Positions 44,501 through 56,543 of a DNA stretch of 64,000 bases are shown here, piece by piece. The stretch lies in contig JBBHKE010000367.1 of assembly GCA_037447655.1 (NCBI GenBank), positions 137,946 to 201,945 of the forward strand, given 5' to 3'. The DNA comes from Zygnema cylindricum. Its lineage: Eukaryota; Streptophyta; Zygnematophyceae; Zygnematales; Zygnemataceae. Under the pieces are notes generated by a model, which made no database searches, was not told the DNA's origin, and saw nothing but the letters and a program-made list of their open reading frames with translations. The translations under genes were made by a program, and so were the position numbers. Numbering within the stretch: position 1 is the stretch's first letter; each line of letters begins with the position of its first letter.

Positions 44501-47219
44501 TCCCGACAATTCCGCCAAGTGCTCGCTGGTAATGACTATGCCACGCTCTCGCTGATTTCCCGGACCGCCCTCGAAATTTTTTATCACTGTAAACTCATAG
44601 AGAACAGGAGATGATTTCTGTCCCATGAACCATCACGCTCCCAATCCCATCATTAATGTGATGACCGTAAAGGTGCCGACAGGATTAAATGCGATGACAA
44701 TCTCAGCAAGAATCTATATAAATTGTAAAAAAAAAAAATCTTAGCACGGCACTTTTGTCAGCTCTTCAAATGTGCAAGTTTTTAAATAAAAAATAAAGAA
44801 AAGTGCATCAATTTATCAAATAACATAGAAACATGCCAAAATATGTAAAAAAAAAAAGCTGAAAAGCTTGTTTGTCAAGATGCATTCAGCTTAACAAAAA
44901 ACAAGAGCGAAAGTCAGGTGTTTTCTCGAATGCAAAGAAAGAGCTTCAGATACGCACAAACAAATATTCAAAGTACAAAACACATAAACATGTACAGTGA
45001 CAAACGTATAAGTTATATATACGAACAGAAGTTATCAAAGTCAAAAAAAGTTCAAGATGCGGTTATCTACACAATAAAAAAACAGAATTCAAGTGTTCTT
45101 TTCTTCCAGGCTAAATCAAGGGTCTTGGCGACCCACAATGAGCATTATAGTGCTCATCGCTATTTGCATAAAGGAATTATTAGTATTAGAGCAAAATTAG
45201 TACCAAAAATACTAATTTAGTTCAACATAGTCGACTTCAGTCGACTTCCATAAAAAGTGCTATTGACACTATTTCATGATTTTTGGCCCGAAAAAGTTGG
45301 AACCGAATTAGGATTATTACCAATAAAAGCGATAGGCATGTTCTTAAGAAATGAACGAAGAGGAAATAAATCTTCTTATTTCATGTTCACAAAAAATTAT
45401 GTGGTTTGTAGGTATCAAAGCTCATTGCAACCCACTTGGAAGTCCACTTTCGCATAAAAAATGGAATTTTGGCATAACCACCCCAAAAAAAAGGTGACCT
45501 GTAAACTAATTGCCTATCACATGGTAACTTGCTTTTCCTTTCAAACTCAGACAAAGGCTTACAAAACACATATAAAAGTACATGAAAAAGACACGATATC
45601 TGCAAATTAGCAGAAAACAAGGGAGGAGCCTCTGAAGAAAATAAAAAAAACGCATGAATATATCATATAATATAACAGTTGTAAAAATATGTATACATAT
45701 TATTTTCATATGATTATAAAATATATGATGCTACATATGTAGAGAAAGAACAAAAATAAAATAAAAAATAATCATTTGCAAGATAAGAACACAGAATATT
45801 GTAACATCCCCTTGGGTCGTCTCTGGCTTTCAATATATGACATACCAGGAGGGCCATCCGTTCAGCAACCGCATCCACTAGGGCCATTGGTGTGCTTCTC
45901 TCCACCTCCACATCACGGTTAAGATAGGTCTGCATATGACCAGAAAACGGGACCAGTTATGAACAAATAGCAGAACTAAGAATTGTATTCTCCCAAAAAG
46001 CTGTGCGAGTTTTCAAGAATTGTGCTCAATTTCCAACAAATTTCCATCACAAATTATAATTATGTCCCAATAGCACGAAAATTGACTGGAGTAAGCCTAA
46101 AAAATTCAAATTTTCTGTGAATCAATAAATAGTTCTTTCTATTGAGAAAAAAAATGCTTCTCCTTTGATCCTAAATTCGTTTGCCACACCTTCATGTTTC
46201 GCTGAACAGCCAGGGCAAACTGCAAGGAATCCTTCACTAAAGTTAGTCGCCAAACTCGCGATTTCATGTGTAACAGCACTAAGCGCCCGTCTTCTCCAAC
46301 GGTTTCAATCTTCTGTATGTCCTGTAAGTTAATCTTTTTCATATTGCTTGCCTGTTCAAAGAACCACAGAAATACGGAGAAATTCTTAACTGAGAGACAG
46401 CATACGTTCAAATTACAGGAAAGGACAATTTGCAACTTTACTTGACTAAAGCAGGCGAATCAAAACAGGAAAAAAAGTGATGAAATCATGGGGATGGTCC
46501 TTGAGAAAAGCTACAGACCAGAAAAACAAAATTATAATAAACTACATGCATACATACACATATATAATATAAAAATTGCCCGCAAACAAACCTTTCGTCT
46601 TTCGTGACGAACGCCTGCAGCAACCATTTTTACGAGGGAAGTGCTTCGTAAACGAAGAACAACATCCACAAAAGCTCCAACTCGATTGCTATGTTTTTTT
46701 ACATTGAAATCTGTGCCTGCCAGTCAAACAGACAGAAAGAACATGAGTGTCAAGTTGCCAATTCAAACATTTCAGACCTCCTCTATTTAACTACCCAAAA
46801 AAAGGTGAAAAAACAACGATAGTCAAAACTGCCTTTTTTTTATCAGATCTTCTGTGATCTTGTGACAACATCAACGGCTGTCAATCTGTACCATCGCTGC
46901 CTTCTTACTTACCAATGCCATTAAGATCGTCCAGTTTATTGAATAAAGTAGTTAACAGTCTCTCTCTTGAAGTGCATACAAAGTTGTGAGTAGTACTGCT
47001 CCCATTGATCTCGAGAACGTCAAAGGAAAACTCCTGAGCGTCAGTCTGAGAGACTGCAACGTTATTCACATTTTCAAAACTGTATTCTGTTGTGACAGGA
47101 TTGCTTGGAGAGAGAGTTGAAATGGAGATTCCATGTTCTGTGACGCGTAGCAGTTTGGAGATATTTCTTGTAGGTCGAGAATAACCGGGAAGACGAACAA
47201 GGAATACCTCATAATCCAT
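24241..47219 (-). CDS. RME-8 / DNAJC13 / GRV2-like endosomal protein, about 33 exons, apparently without J domain
   Basis: RME-8 family proteins work at endosomal membranes. Most identified exons splice with matching phases and GT-AG ends: 46913-47219, 46592-46710, 46190-46351, 45846-45929, 44478-44617, 43859-44081, 41304-41438, about 41087-41101, 40860-40929, 39772-39899, 39412-39546, 38896-38994, 38537-38620, about 37990-38073, 37743-37806, 36734-36907, 35677-35844, 34889-35006, 34568-34659, 34217-34402, 33740-33916, 33270-33520, 32755-32865, 32192-32360, 31868-31990, 31280-31475, 30762-30868, 29994-30086, 28987-29171, 28430-28594, 27926-28112, 27228-27667, 24241-26512. The total is about 2,350 codons, the normal family length. 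The N-terminal PH-like repeats, the armadillo-like body and four IWN repeats are recognisable. Exons near 41.1 kb and 38.0 kb are uncertain. No J domain with HPD is found between IWN repeats 2 and 3, where the family has it. Confidence 0.88.
27228..27667 (-). other. RME-8 exon carrying IWN repeat 3
   Basis: Contains SQPTAIWNTDVRLELRTKV. Its end TWLEEF joins the last exon in phase (AG + T) to give LEEFSYDCLADEMVISGVFV, matching the family FSYD...GxxxVKVY segment. Confidence 0.9.
28208..28429. mobile_element. Internally deleted retroelement remnant in an RME-8 intron
   Basis: Matches both ends of the copy at 21510-22495, including the CTTCGGATTGGAGCTTACAG block (codons HNDTCKLQSEEF on the minus strand) and AAAATAACAAAC, but lacks most of the ORF. 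Its end abuts the donor of the RME-8 exon at 28430. Confidence 0.65.
29994..30868 (-). other. RME-8 segment where the J domain should be
   Basis: Exon 30762-30868 ends FHRAVLQ and exon 29994-30086 begins EYQRILSTGNASGTSVWR. Both are phase 0 and splice directly. The second matches the stretch that follows the J domain in plant relatives (YECLQ..., then LLKAQ). Neither exon, nor the 675-bp intron between them, encodes an HPD motif on the minus strand. Confidence 0.7.
31280..31475 (-). other. RME-8 exon carrying IWN repeat 2
   Basis: Encodes EDSPELIWNKEMKARLVEQL followed later by VVYPELA. The next exon (30762-30868) joins in phase to give YPELADTIFVAPLYLHNLL and DDERYPDHPVVDP, matching the segment directly before the J domain in relatives. 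Confidence 0.9.
35677..35844 (-). other. RME-8 exon carrying IWN repeat 1
   Basis: Encodes STPVFVWNDFKRQELLK, matching the family pattern of an (I/V)WN core followed by a basic, Leu-rich helix. The next exons (FLREEVETYD, IHLEILVEGPDEDEP, PVRLFQAVFHSLLV) follow the expected family order. Confidence 0.85.
42549..42769. mobile_element. Family A MITE inside an RME-8 intron
   Basis: TIRs TACACCGTGTATCGTTATTA and AATAACAATAAACAGTGTA with the usual body (TTGCCACTT, TTCTCC, AAAGATGATTCAAGTGATG). It is more diverged than the intergenic copies. Confidence 0.75.
44305..44455. mobile_element. Degenerate MITE remnant in an RME-8 intron
   Basis: The left edge GTGAATTGTTAGCATTAACA and the right edge AGAGTAATAAACAGTGTA are decayed versions of the shared TIR core. 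It sits in the intron just upstream of the exon at 43859-44081. Confidence 0.4.
46190..47219 (-). other. RME-8 exons 1-3: N-terminal PH-like region
   Basis: Exon 1 starts with Met at 47219 (MDYEVFLVRLPGYSRP) and ends with the blocks HNFVCTSRERLLTTLF. This follows the family pattern of a start strand, a GIxTLxP turn and a closing helix. Exon 2 joins in phase (G + AT gives Asp-Phe-Asn-Val). Exon 3 contains DIQKIETVGEDGRLVLLHMK. This region binds phosphoinositide in studied relatives. Confidence 0.75.
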
Positions 47220-48114
47220 GGCAGTTGGTGAACTGAGAGAGAACCACAGAAAATTAGGATCACTGTTGATGTGCAGAAGAGATCCTAGAACAAGAAAGGG
47301 ATCCTAAAAAAGAAGGTGAAAGGAATAATTTGAGATCAAAGTTAAAGTTAAAACTCTGAGACTTGTTTATACTTCTTTTGCCTTTCATTTGGTCCTGTTT
47401 TTCTTTTAAATAGACGACGGCAGAGGTAAAGAATGAAGAAACTCTTTCAAAATCTCATCAAATTAGCTTTTCTAAAAGAAGCTGCTGCAATCGTTTGTGA
47501 CTCTTGCTGTGATAGTGAGTGCAAAACTGCAAATCCAACAGAAGACGACAAATTGCAGAAAGCAACACTTTGCTCACAAGTCCTTTGCCGTACTGTACGG
47601 TTTTACATGCAGCGCCGGTTACCGTACCCTGGATGGTAAAATCATAAAAGGGAGTTTGGTGCGGACTGATCATTTGCCATTTGGGCCGATGAGATTCAAA
47701 GTTCCCAACTGCACAACGAACGAAAGATACGGCAAAATTTGAATTGTTCCGTTGAAAACGGAATGTTTCAAATGTACAGAGCGTACGAATCGTACGAAAT
47801 GTACCAAATGTGAGAGAGCATGGGACTCTGCGGAGTCCGGACTTCGGGGTGTCGCGATCGTGGCCGTCAATAGCAGGGTCTTCGTCAATAGTTCAAAATT
47901 TTGAATACTGTTGTATATTATATTTAATCATCATTCCGAACGTTACGGGTTTTACGGCTTTGAATTCTCTTGAATTCGCCCGCGATTCAGTATGATCATA
48001 CGATACTATAGTCACCGAAGCATTGACGGACGTTCCTGAAAGTACGGTAAGATGATGTACGGTTTGACCAAGGATGGTACAGTACACGAACACACAAATT
48101 TTGCAGATGTATAC
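47220..48114. other. Intergenic, upstream of RME-8
   Basis: The putative RME-8 promoter lies on the minus strand here. No clear TATA element could be assigned. Beyond about 47600 the DNA becomes GTAC-rich, like the repeat-dense flanks. Confidence 0.45.
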
Positions 48115-48575
48115 CATAGTTCAAAAGTAGGCGTTTCTATTGTAGGTCTTTTGTCGGTGCCTTCATCGTAAGTTGTGTTATGGGCTTTTCATGTGATCGT
48201 CTTAAGTCGCTACTTTGATCGGCGACCGTCCGATCGTCCGAATCTGACGATAGTCCTATCGTAAGTTGTGTTATAGTTCTTCATGTGATCTTCTTAGATC
48301 GCTACTTCTTTGATTAGCGACCGTCCGATCGTCCGAATCTGACGGTTTAAATAAAAAGTCGCTCAACACTCACAGAAAAATTATTTTTTTGTCCGTTTTT
48401 TTTTTCAAATTTAGACATGACGTTTAATTCTCTATCGATCCATGTGCAACTCAACCCCGTTACTATTTTATTTCATTTTGCGGCCAATACAATATGGGTC
48501 TTAAGGGTATATTGTATTTTTTGCGTACAATAGGCATATTGTATGGGTGTACTTTAACCTACTTTTTAACTATGA
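48115..48575. mobile_element. TIR element family D, complete copy
   Basis: Starts CATAGTTCAAAAGTAGGCG and ends CCTACTTTTTAACTATG. A local duplication of about 100 bp (the CGTCCGAATCTGACGATAGT...GTGTTATAG region) is present, as in the copy at 53451. Confidence 0.8.
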
Positions 48576-48794
48576 TGTATACAATATGTTCCTTATACGT
48601 GTCCTTACAGTCAGTCACTGATAGAAATTTCAGGAAAAGTACATTCCAAACGCAAACGCTGCAATTCGCGAATTTTGGGCAGAGACCTGAAAATCTCAAC
48701 TTAAAAAGAAGCCCTTCTAAAGTTTCTAGTTCTATACCGGTGCCCGGGGAAATGCCAAAAGCTGAATGCCTCACAGTACGGTATATTACTATAC

Positions 48795-49345
48795 TACACC
48801 GTCAATCGCTATTAGAGTAAAGGAATAAATAGCGTAAAAAAAAAGATAGTGTTATTAACACTAATCGGGATTTTTTTTTTTTTTTTTAAATATATATATA
48901 CTAATTAATCCCTAACTGTATTTTGGGTTGTCCTGAATAATAAATACCCGCCCTTTCGATGTCTACAGTAATATGTGTAATTGTACAAAATCTGACAATT
49001 CGTACGCCGTCGCGCTGTTCACACGGTCGACGGATGAACATATGAGAACGTGATTTTTGTCGACGAGTTTGCTTCTCTTTCTTCCAGTGCACATTCACAT
49101 GTGTGCGCAATAATGTTAAGTGTATTTTTATGCTTTTGTAATTCAAAAAGTACCATTTCATACGGAGATACCCTGTCCGTACGCCACACTATTTCCATCA
49201 CAGTGTACTTCCACCATTAACGCTGATTGAAAAAAAAACCTAATTAGAATAATGGAAAAAATATAATTATGGATTGTATTTCAGGTTTTTTTTTTTTAAG
49301 GGCAACGAAGTGGCGTTATATACTTTAATAGTGATTGACCATGTA
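48795..49345. mobile_element. MITE family C, long copy with internal insertion
   Basis: Left TIR TACACCGTCAATCGCTATTA. The degenerate right TIR is AATAGTGATTGACCATGTA. The right end is the inverse of the left part of the copy at 17375 (TTGTATTTCAGG, T-run, GGCGTTATATACT). At 551 bp it is far longer than its about 200-bp relatives, so extra DNA was probably inserted. Confidence 0.65.
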
Positions 49346-49664
49346 CTGTACTGAATCGAGCGTTTTTAGGTGTGAAGGTCGCGTGTGAGGGGGTCCCCGT
49401 CGCCCTGCACTCCTTTCGCTCCAATTTCGCTTTACGACGCCTCACGCCGCGCGGCGCGTCGCAAGTATAAATATGTTTAGGGTTTTTTTCTCATTTGTAT
49501 TTTTTTCATATAAAAAAAACAAAACCAACAACCCTATGACCCTAAAAATCCGCGGTACCCGGGCGGTATTTTGCAAAGTGTGCAGGTCTCAGCGCATTTC
49601 GCCTCGTGTAGGAGACCTGCACACCCTGCACTCCACGGGCGAGAAAACTAACCAACCTAGACTG

Positions 49665-49866
49665 TACACCTTGAATCGTTATTTGACTTATGTACTCTAT
49701 ATCGGCGCCCCAAAATTTTGACATTGATACCTTAAATAAAGTAAATTATACTGTTTAAGGACGTGGACCATAATCTGCCACGTTTCCGGCACTAAATTAG
49801 CATCAATGACACTAATTAATTTTTGACACTAATAATTTCTTTAGTCTAATAACGATTCACGGTGTA
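49665..49866. mobile_element. MITE family C (about 200 bp)
   Basis: TIRs TACACCTTGAATCGTTATTT and AATAACGATTCACGGTGTA. It shares GTGGACCATAATCTGCCACG and CACTAAATTAG with the copy at 17375. Confidence 0.8.
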
Positions 49867-50878
49867 CTGTACTATACTCAATTAGCCGTACAAGATGTCA
49901 ATCTGCTGAAACAAAGGGAATAATCAAAACTTTTGGTAGCTTACTGTACCTCCGAGTCGACGAAACCTCCCGCTACGGTGTCCTACACGCTTAATAAAGG
50001 GAGTATTATTTCCGCCTTAGCTTTTCTGCTATTTCCACCTCAATGAGCCGCACATCATTCGTACGCCTTCCGCAGGTATAAGTACAATTGCCATTACCAA
50101 ACCGAACAATTGACATTGTCGGTGATCCTATGCAAACATAACGGTATGGAAATAGAAACGACAAAACACCTGCGTTCTCCGTACATTCTGTTGAAAAGGG
50201 GCGAAGCACAAAAATATGATCGTACACAGACCGTACCAATTGGTCCGCTTGAAAAATGACGTGTGCTTTTATCGATTGAACCTTTTATGAATCTATTCAA
50301 TTCTACGGTCGATGTACGTTTAGATTCTTGCTTTCCCAAGTTAGCAGCAAGTACGTGGACTTTAATCGTTTTTTAACACTTTTGACGCCTTTGGTACCGT
50401 ACCGTTGGATATGTGCCGAACACCGACGATTCATATTGGTCGGTTTAGAAAACTACAAAAGTACAGTACTGTACTATATTGAAGAACACCTCCGGTACGA
50501 ATGCATCAAAAATATGGACGTTGGCACAAATCTAAAGCGAAAATAATAATAATAAAATACCTTTAGTGCGAGAATGATGCTGCAGAATCCGTACTTACTA
50601 CGAAATTTGTGGAGGAAAAAGCGGCACAAAAGGGTTTAATTAGCCTCTTTAGGAACAAACCTTCCAGGACAATCCTAAATAGAATGGATGTCGTGGCATT
50701 TCTGAAGAGAAGGTACGACAAAGGTATGTCAAAACGGGCAGGCTACAGAACTATGGTCCACGAGACCGATAATGAACTTGTAGGCAAGTTGACAGTGGAA
50801 TTCAAAACAGCAGGTAGAGGAAAAGCAATTCCTCCAATGATCCCTTCGAATCGTACGTGTGACGGTTAGCTATCCAAC
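49867..50878. other. Intergenic, no supported gene
   Basis: Short ORFs only, for example 86 codons at 50609-50869 with no recognised motif. GTACGG words are frequent. Confidence 0.5.
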
Positions 50879-51381
50879 TACACCGCGAATCGTAATTAGA
50901 GTAAATTACTCTAATTCGGTCGCTCGAAATTTCGACTCTATCACATGAAATAGAGTAAATGATTCGAATTTTTTCATTATTCTATTTAAGGTAAAGTTTA
51001 ATTAGCGTTATTAATTCTAATATAGGTTCGTTTTAAATAGTGTGGAGTACGGACGACCTCCGACCGTGCAAAATTGTACTTTATTAAGTAAAAAAGTACA
51101 AATAATGATTTGATACAGGCCGTTATCATGTAACTACGTTTTTACAAACCGCGTAGTGCAAACGCCATAGTGACGATAAACTGTACGTTTTGCCAAATTT
51201 TGTACCAATACCTTATTTACAGTAGAGGATATTAGCGTGCCAAATTAGAGTACTTAAATAAATTAGAGTAAATCCATAGTTGAAACAACTCTATCACATA
51301 AATTAGCAATCATTACTCTATTTTTTTTTTTAGTTTTTGTACTCTAATTTTTTCATTACTCTAATTACGATTCGCGGTGTA
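50879..51381. mobile_element. MITE-like TIR element, long form (family B)
   Basis: TIRs TACACCGCGAATCGTAATTA and TAATTACGATTCGCGGTGTA are exact complements. The centre (AATAGTGTGGAGTACGGACG and following) resembles that of the 3541-4055 copy. Repeated TACTCTAATT / AATTAGAGTA words occur inside. Confidence 0.85.
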
Positions 51382-51769
51382 CTGTACTGTACCGCCAAAA
51401 AATATGGAATTTTGACATCAAAAGGTCGTTCTACTTTTTATCTTGGCGTGGACAGCGGGAGGCCTTCTACGCGCATTCAAAATCACGGGTAGCCACCTCG
51501 CCATCGCATGGAGTTGTGATCTCCTTGTATAATGAACTTTAACATCTCCCGATACGTAAAATTTTGAAGCGGTTAAATAACATTTCTAACTATTGTTTTC
51601 ACGTTTAGACCTTTTGTGGGTATCAACGATAAAAATTTAGATGGCAAAAATTCGAAGTTGTAGTTTCGAAAGCATTAATAGAGTTAGTGTTGTGTATCGG
51701 GGCATTTTATCGATATGAACCCGAGAACCGATAATACCAAGTATCGAACAATGAGAGGTCCAAAAGTAT

Positions 51770-52250
51770 CATAGTTCAAAAGTAGGTGAAAGTAGGCCTA
51801 TACAACATGCCTATTGTAGAAACATACATATGGACTAAATTATTGTATTATAGGCGAAAATAATAGTAACAGGGTTGGTTGCATCGATCGAGAGAATTAA
51901 ACGTCATGTCTAAATTTTGAAAACATTCGGACAAAAATATTTTGTTCGGTTTTGGGAGTATTTTATTTAAATCGATTTGGACGATCGGTTACGCTAATCA
52001 AAGTAGCGATCTAAGAAGATGACTTGAAATCCACACTAACTTACGATAGTACTTACGTCCGCGTTTTTTTCCGGTTTTTCCCGCGGAATGTCATCCTACG
52101 CCGTGTCAGTTCGCTAAAAAAAATGCATCTGGCGGCGTGCGCTATAATATGATGATACGTCGGATTCGTACGTTCGTACAAGAGTGTGCACAACGCACAC
52201 ACATACAGTATGCACTTTACGCGAGTTTTGTGCCTAGTTTTGTGCGCCTA
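51770..52250. mobile_element. TIR element family D, right end missing
   Basis: Starts ATAGTTCAAAAGTAGGTG and follows the 6234-6714 copy closely through GCGAGTTTTGTGCCTAGTTT. It diverges before the right TIR. Confidence 0.75.
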
Positions 52251-53450
52251 ATGCATCGCTCCGCAACCAACAACATTTATTGCCGATAATTATCGGTTGG
52301 GGGGGGGGTTGTTCATACGTTTAGTACACAATTATGGTATGGAAACAAAGTAAGAAATGGGTACCGATGTGAGATTTCGCGACCGAGGGGGGTGGTGCCT
52401 TTCGGGAATATTTTCACAATCCATTGTGTACCACAATAATTTATTGTCGAGAGTTATAGACCCAAGATTTATTGCTAACTTATTAGGATATATCATAATT
52501 TTTTAGTGATAATTCCTTCATCAATATATTTAACCAATATATCAAGTATCGGAAGGTCAAAAAAAAGTACATATAGTCGAATGGCTAACGATAACCAAAC
52601 TATAATTTAAAGCCCACAAATGTATGAACTTAAGATATTATTTAATGATTACAGAATTAAATTTAGACCTTAAGTTTGAGTTTTAAATTAGCTTTATTCA
52701 CTTAAGACTATAACTTTGAATATTCCAACCAGATATCTAAATTTTGAAATTAAAGTTCAAATTTTATTAATCCTCACTCATATTTTATAAGAGAAAACCC
52801 TAAATGTAACCTTTAGAGTTCTAAATTTTTAGCAATAAATTTAATTTACTTGACAACCTTCGCGGGAGAGAATTTTGACTCTTAAAAAAGGGAGTAACTA
52901 AGAGGAGGGGAAAGTTGAAAAGGCACACGAACGAGGTGAAATCTTAATAAAGAGAAAATAAATGGCATCAAGAAGGTCATCAAGACATCCTTCGTATTTT
53001 ATGCCAATTTTTATAGATTTTGCACCCGTTATTTTGAAAATTTGCAGCGGTATTTAAAAATTTAGAATGATATGTTTAAAACGATAATACTTGACAATCC
53101 AAACGATCATTAAAACTATTGCAGATTCAATGGGGTACCGTATAATTATAAGGGCTTATGGTGAACTTACTTTGTTTTATAGTGAACATTCTCTGTACAC
53201 GATAATCAAGTGTTCCAGTGTGTAACATTGTTACTTAAGGGCGTGAAAATTGTGTATGTCGACAATACTCGTGGCTCCTGTTAACGTTTACAATTTGCTT
53301 TGACGCACCGTATTTTTTTAAGACTTTCTAGAACGTTGTAAGACACATCGTATTTTTTTAAAGGTTTTGGTGCATCCCATGTCTTTGCGTGACATTATGG
53401 ACATTCAACCTTTCGTGACATCGTAGACGTACAACCTTCCAACCATGGAT
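52251..53450. other. AT-rich intergenic DNA, no gene seen
   Basis: Contains a short G-run at about 52301 and otherwise AT-rich unique-looking sequence with no ORF of note. Confidence 0.5.
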
Positions 53451-53815
53451 CATAGTTCAAAAGTAGGCGTTTTTTGGTAGGCCTTTTGTAGGCCGCCTTT
53501 AGCGTAAGTTATGTTACGGGCTTTCCATGTGATATTCTTAGATCGTTACTTTCATCAGCGACAGTCCGATCGTCCGAATCTGACGATAGTCCTATCGTAA
53601 GCTGTGTTATAGGCTTTTCATGTGATCTTTTTAGATCGTTACTTTCATCAACAACTGCAGATCGTCCAAATCTGACGGTTTAAATAAAAAGTCGCTCAAA
53701 ACTCAGAGAAAAATATTTTTTTGTCCGATTTTTTTTTCAAATATAGACATGACGTTTAATTCTCTATCGATCCATGTGCATCTCAACCCTGTTACTATTT
53801 TATTTCATTTTTCTA
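53451..53815. mobile_element. TIR element family D, truncated copy
   Basis: Starts CATAGTTCAAAAGTAGGCG and shows the same local duplication as the copy at 48115. It ends after TTTATTTCATTTT without the second TIR. Confidence 0.75.
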
Positions 53816-55765
53816 CACCTTATTTAAGATTCTCCCAACCCTTGGTTATTGGTTGCTACAACTTAACATTGTAGAAGTTTGCATAAAAGTTGAAACTAGT
53901 TTATTTCTCTTAATGCTTGGTTAAGAAGCCCAATTTCATATATCAAATATGTTCGGGTGAGAGTAACTCCAAAATTCAACATACCTTAGAATTTTGTCTA
54001 GATTATATTAATTACGTCTTGCATGCTCTCTGGTAAAGAAAAATATTTCTCAAAATGTTTCTGTTTCTCTTTGTTTCTCTTTTAAACAGATAAAAATAAG
54101 TAATGTTTCTATTTCAAACATATGAGAAGTCACTCGAGTTTGAATTCATCCGAAAATTGTCTATTGTTAACGTCATATACGCCCTCACTCGCTCCTCTAT
54201 CCATCCTATTTGAGCCGCATTGAATACATACGGCTACCTAGTAAAAGTAGGTTTTGTTTTCAACTGGCAGCCACCTACGAGCGTTGATCTCTTGTTGGGT
54301 GGATATGTACAAGGAAATATCTCGATAGTCGATAGTGATTTCTTTGGAGAAGATTGAGGATGTGTACCATCTTTTAAAAATTCCCTCCACATACATCTGA
54401 TTTTCGTTGCCCTTGCCAATTTAGGAGTATCCGTGGCAAGGCCATCCTCGTACAAACCTGGCCTTTTAAGATTCACAGAATTGAGGGTTAGCATGGAATG
54501 TTTACTGAAAGGGAAAATTGAGATGGTTAGTGCTCGAAACTTGGACAATTGAAGAGAGCCTTCAGTGCGCTAACCACTTGGCCACCAAGTCGAAGTTCTA
54601 TAATTGGACCCCTAACCATTTCGCCACCATCCAAGATATTTATATTCGAGGGTCCATAACAGTAAGTATTAACTGTGGGTGAAACCCATATCCCAGGTAT
54701 TAAACCACACATCTTGCCTAAATCAACACCCCCCCTCAAAAGGTAAATGGTCAAGATCCACGACAACCTTGGCTTTGGTTTTTTAGTGCCCAAAGGTTTG
54801 TTGTTGTAAAGCATCAATGGTAAAAACCTACCGAAAGTTCTACTTTGAAAAACTAACTTATAGGTGGTGGATTGAAGAACTTGGAATCTACACATAGGGA
54901 TTCCTATTAATTATAGAGTCTCAAAGTCCCTAAAGAAGCAACTTGTGCTTTTAATGTGGATTGTGACGTATACTAGGTGTTGTACGAGGAACATTTCAAA
55001 CCCTCACCATATCGATCGTAGCCTTGGCCAATCAGAAGACTGTGACGCATAGTAGTTATTGTACCAAATAGGTTCCAAACCCTAAATGGTATTGTAATAA
55101 CGACTTCTGGTATGTACAATTTGTTCTCTAATGCCACGTTGGGTTTCAAAAGGTTTCATCAACACAAATTTTACTACTTCGACAACCAAATGCAACAACC
55201 AAATCCCAATTAAAGTGGTCCCAGACATAATCTTCCGAAAGATCATTGTTCGTTGACAAATTTTATCAAGCAGCTCCATTGTCGTTTTCAGTAGTAGACC
55301 ACTCTTATAATTTCGCATGTCACAGTTACCACATGATCGGTGTATTCGAATGCTTCCACTTGTCATTCAACCGGGCTTTCCATTTATGAAATATTTGGTA
55401 GCTACTCCCACACTTACTTCCGCACTAGCTGTACTAATAAAAAACTGCTTCAATACTACACCTACACTAAACCATCACGAGTTTGAGCATAATGTATGTT
55501 TAAAACTAAAAAAATTATAAGTCTATGATCTCCTTTCACAAGTAGTATTGGGCTCACTAAAGCTTACCAATGTATTACTCCTCTTACGCATTAGGTGTCC
55601 ACCCACTTAGCCCACACTCTTCCCCTACAATAGTTTAACTTAGGAGGAGGGAAAGCCTTGGTGAGCATCTCTGATTTTTCATCTGGTAATTATCTTGTCA
55701 CAAAGTGAAGCCAAATATCCATATGCTTGCTCTTAAAGTGCTAGCTCGGATTGGTTGCCATTGCA
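53816..55765. other. Intergenic, no recognised gene
   Basis: Several minus-strand ORFs of 90-120 codons (54234-54548, 54527-54895, 55082-55366) have no motif I recognise. Given the Copia fragments to the right they may be decayed element sequence, but I see no direct support. Confidence 0.4.
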
Positions 55766-56200
55766 CTGGCTGCTTAATTTTCACACCAGATGACTTGGGT
55801 TCCATTCCTCATGAATCGCGACTATTGCGAAAGAAAAAACACTAATACCAACTCTTTGATAGCTACACTGGCAACCATGTATTGTGATGTATTGTGATTC
55901 CAAAGTTGACTGTGCAGCTAATTTATTCAACTTGTTGTTCCAGCGACATGTCGCTTTCCCTCTCCCTAAAACTTTGCCGCCCAAATGTCACACTAGGCGA
56001 CTTGGGTTCCCTTCTACATAGATCCCACCTGAAAAGACTTCACCCAAAGTAGCTCGTTGGTAGCTGCACTGGCATCCATGTATTCCTTTTCCGTTATTGA
56101 ATGTGGAGTTACTTTTTGCAATTCGCTGCTCCAGCAACATGTACCTGTCCCTAACTGTAAGGCAACAACATTATAAGACAACAACATAACAACATGCCTC
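55766..56200 (-). pseudogene. Tandem Copia RNase H fragments (decayed)
   Basis: Two adjacent minus-strand pieces each resemble the start of the Copia RNase H segment: NKLNKLAAQSTLESQYI (about 55890-55940) and SSELQKVTPHSITEKEYMDA (about 56070-56130), the latter followed by NELLWVK. The nucleotide frames around them (GACTTGGGTTCC, GGTAGCT-CACTGGCA-CCATGTATT) repeat about 210 bp apart, so one fragment was duplicated in tandem. Frameshifts and stops rule out function. Confidence 0.65.
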
Positions 56201-56543
56201 TCTCCCAATCTACTGCTGCTCTAGTAAATGTCACTATCCCTAACTATAATGCTGGAACACTGTGCGACAATACCTCTGCCCTTATCTGTAAGAAATGTCT
56301 AGTATTGACCTTCCACTAAGAATATCAACCTAGCTCACATCAATCCAGATATATCTATATTAATCTTATTTAATCATACAGTTAGTCACAAAATCCTAGT
56401 TCTCACCAATGAACTCATAACCTTGTAGCTCATTGCCAACCCTTTCTTCTTGAATTGTGCAAACTCTTACACAAAACACCAAAATCAACTAAAATACCTG
56501 CCCTATTAGAGTTCATAAAGTACATCTAAATTCCTTGTATCTA

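Noticed and set aside
44618-44713. Apparent in-frame TGA inside an RME-8 exon (stop readthrough or pseudogene?)
   Set aside because: Extending the exon upstream to 44713 keeps frame but meets TGA at 44633-44635. An acceptor GGGACAG at 44618 gives an exon starting 44617 in the correct phase, and the resulting join (ERMALL then KSSPVLYEF) matches the family better, so the TGA is intronic.
45157-45350. Possible further MITE (CATCGCTATTTGC ... AAAGCGATAGG)
   Set aside because: The inverted match is only about 10 bp and gapped, too weak to call beside the clear copies.
54234-54895. Minus-strand ORFs of 104 and 122 codons as Copia or host genes
   Set aside because: No recognisable catalytic or structural motif in either, and the frames overlap each other.
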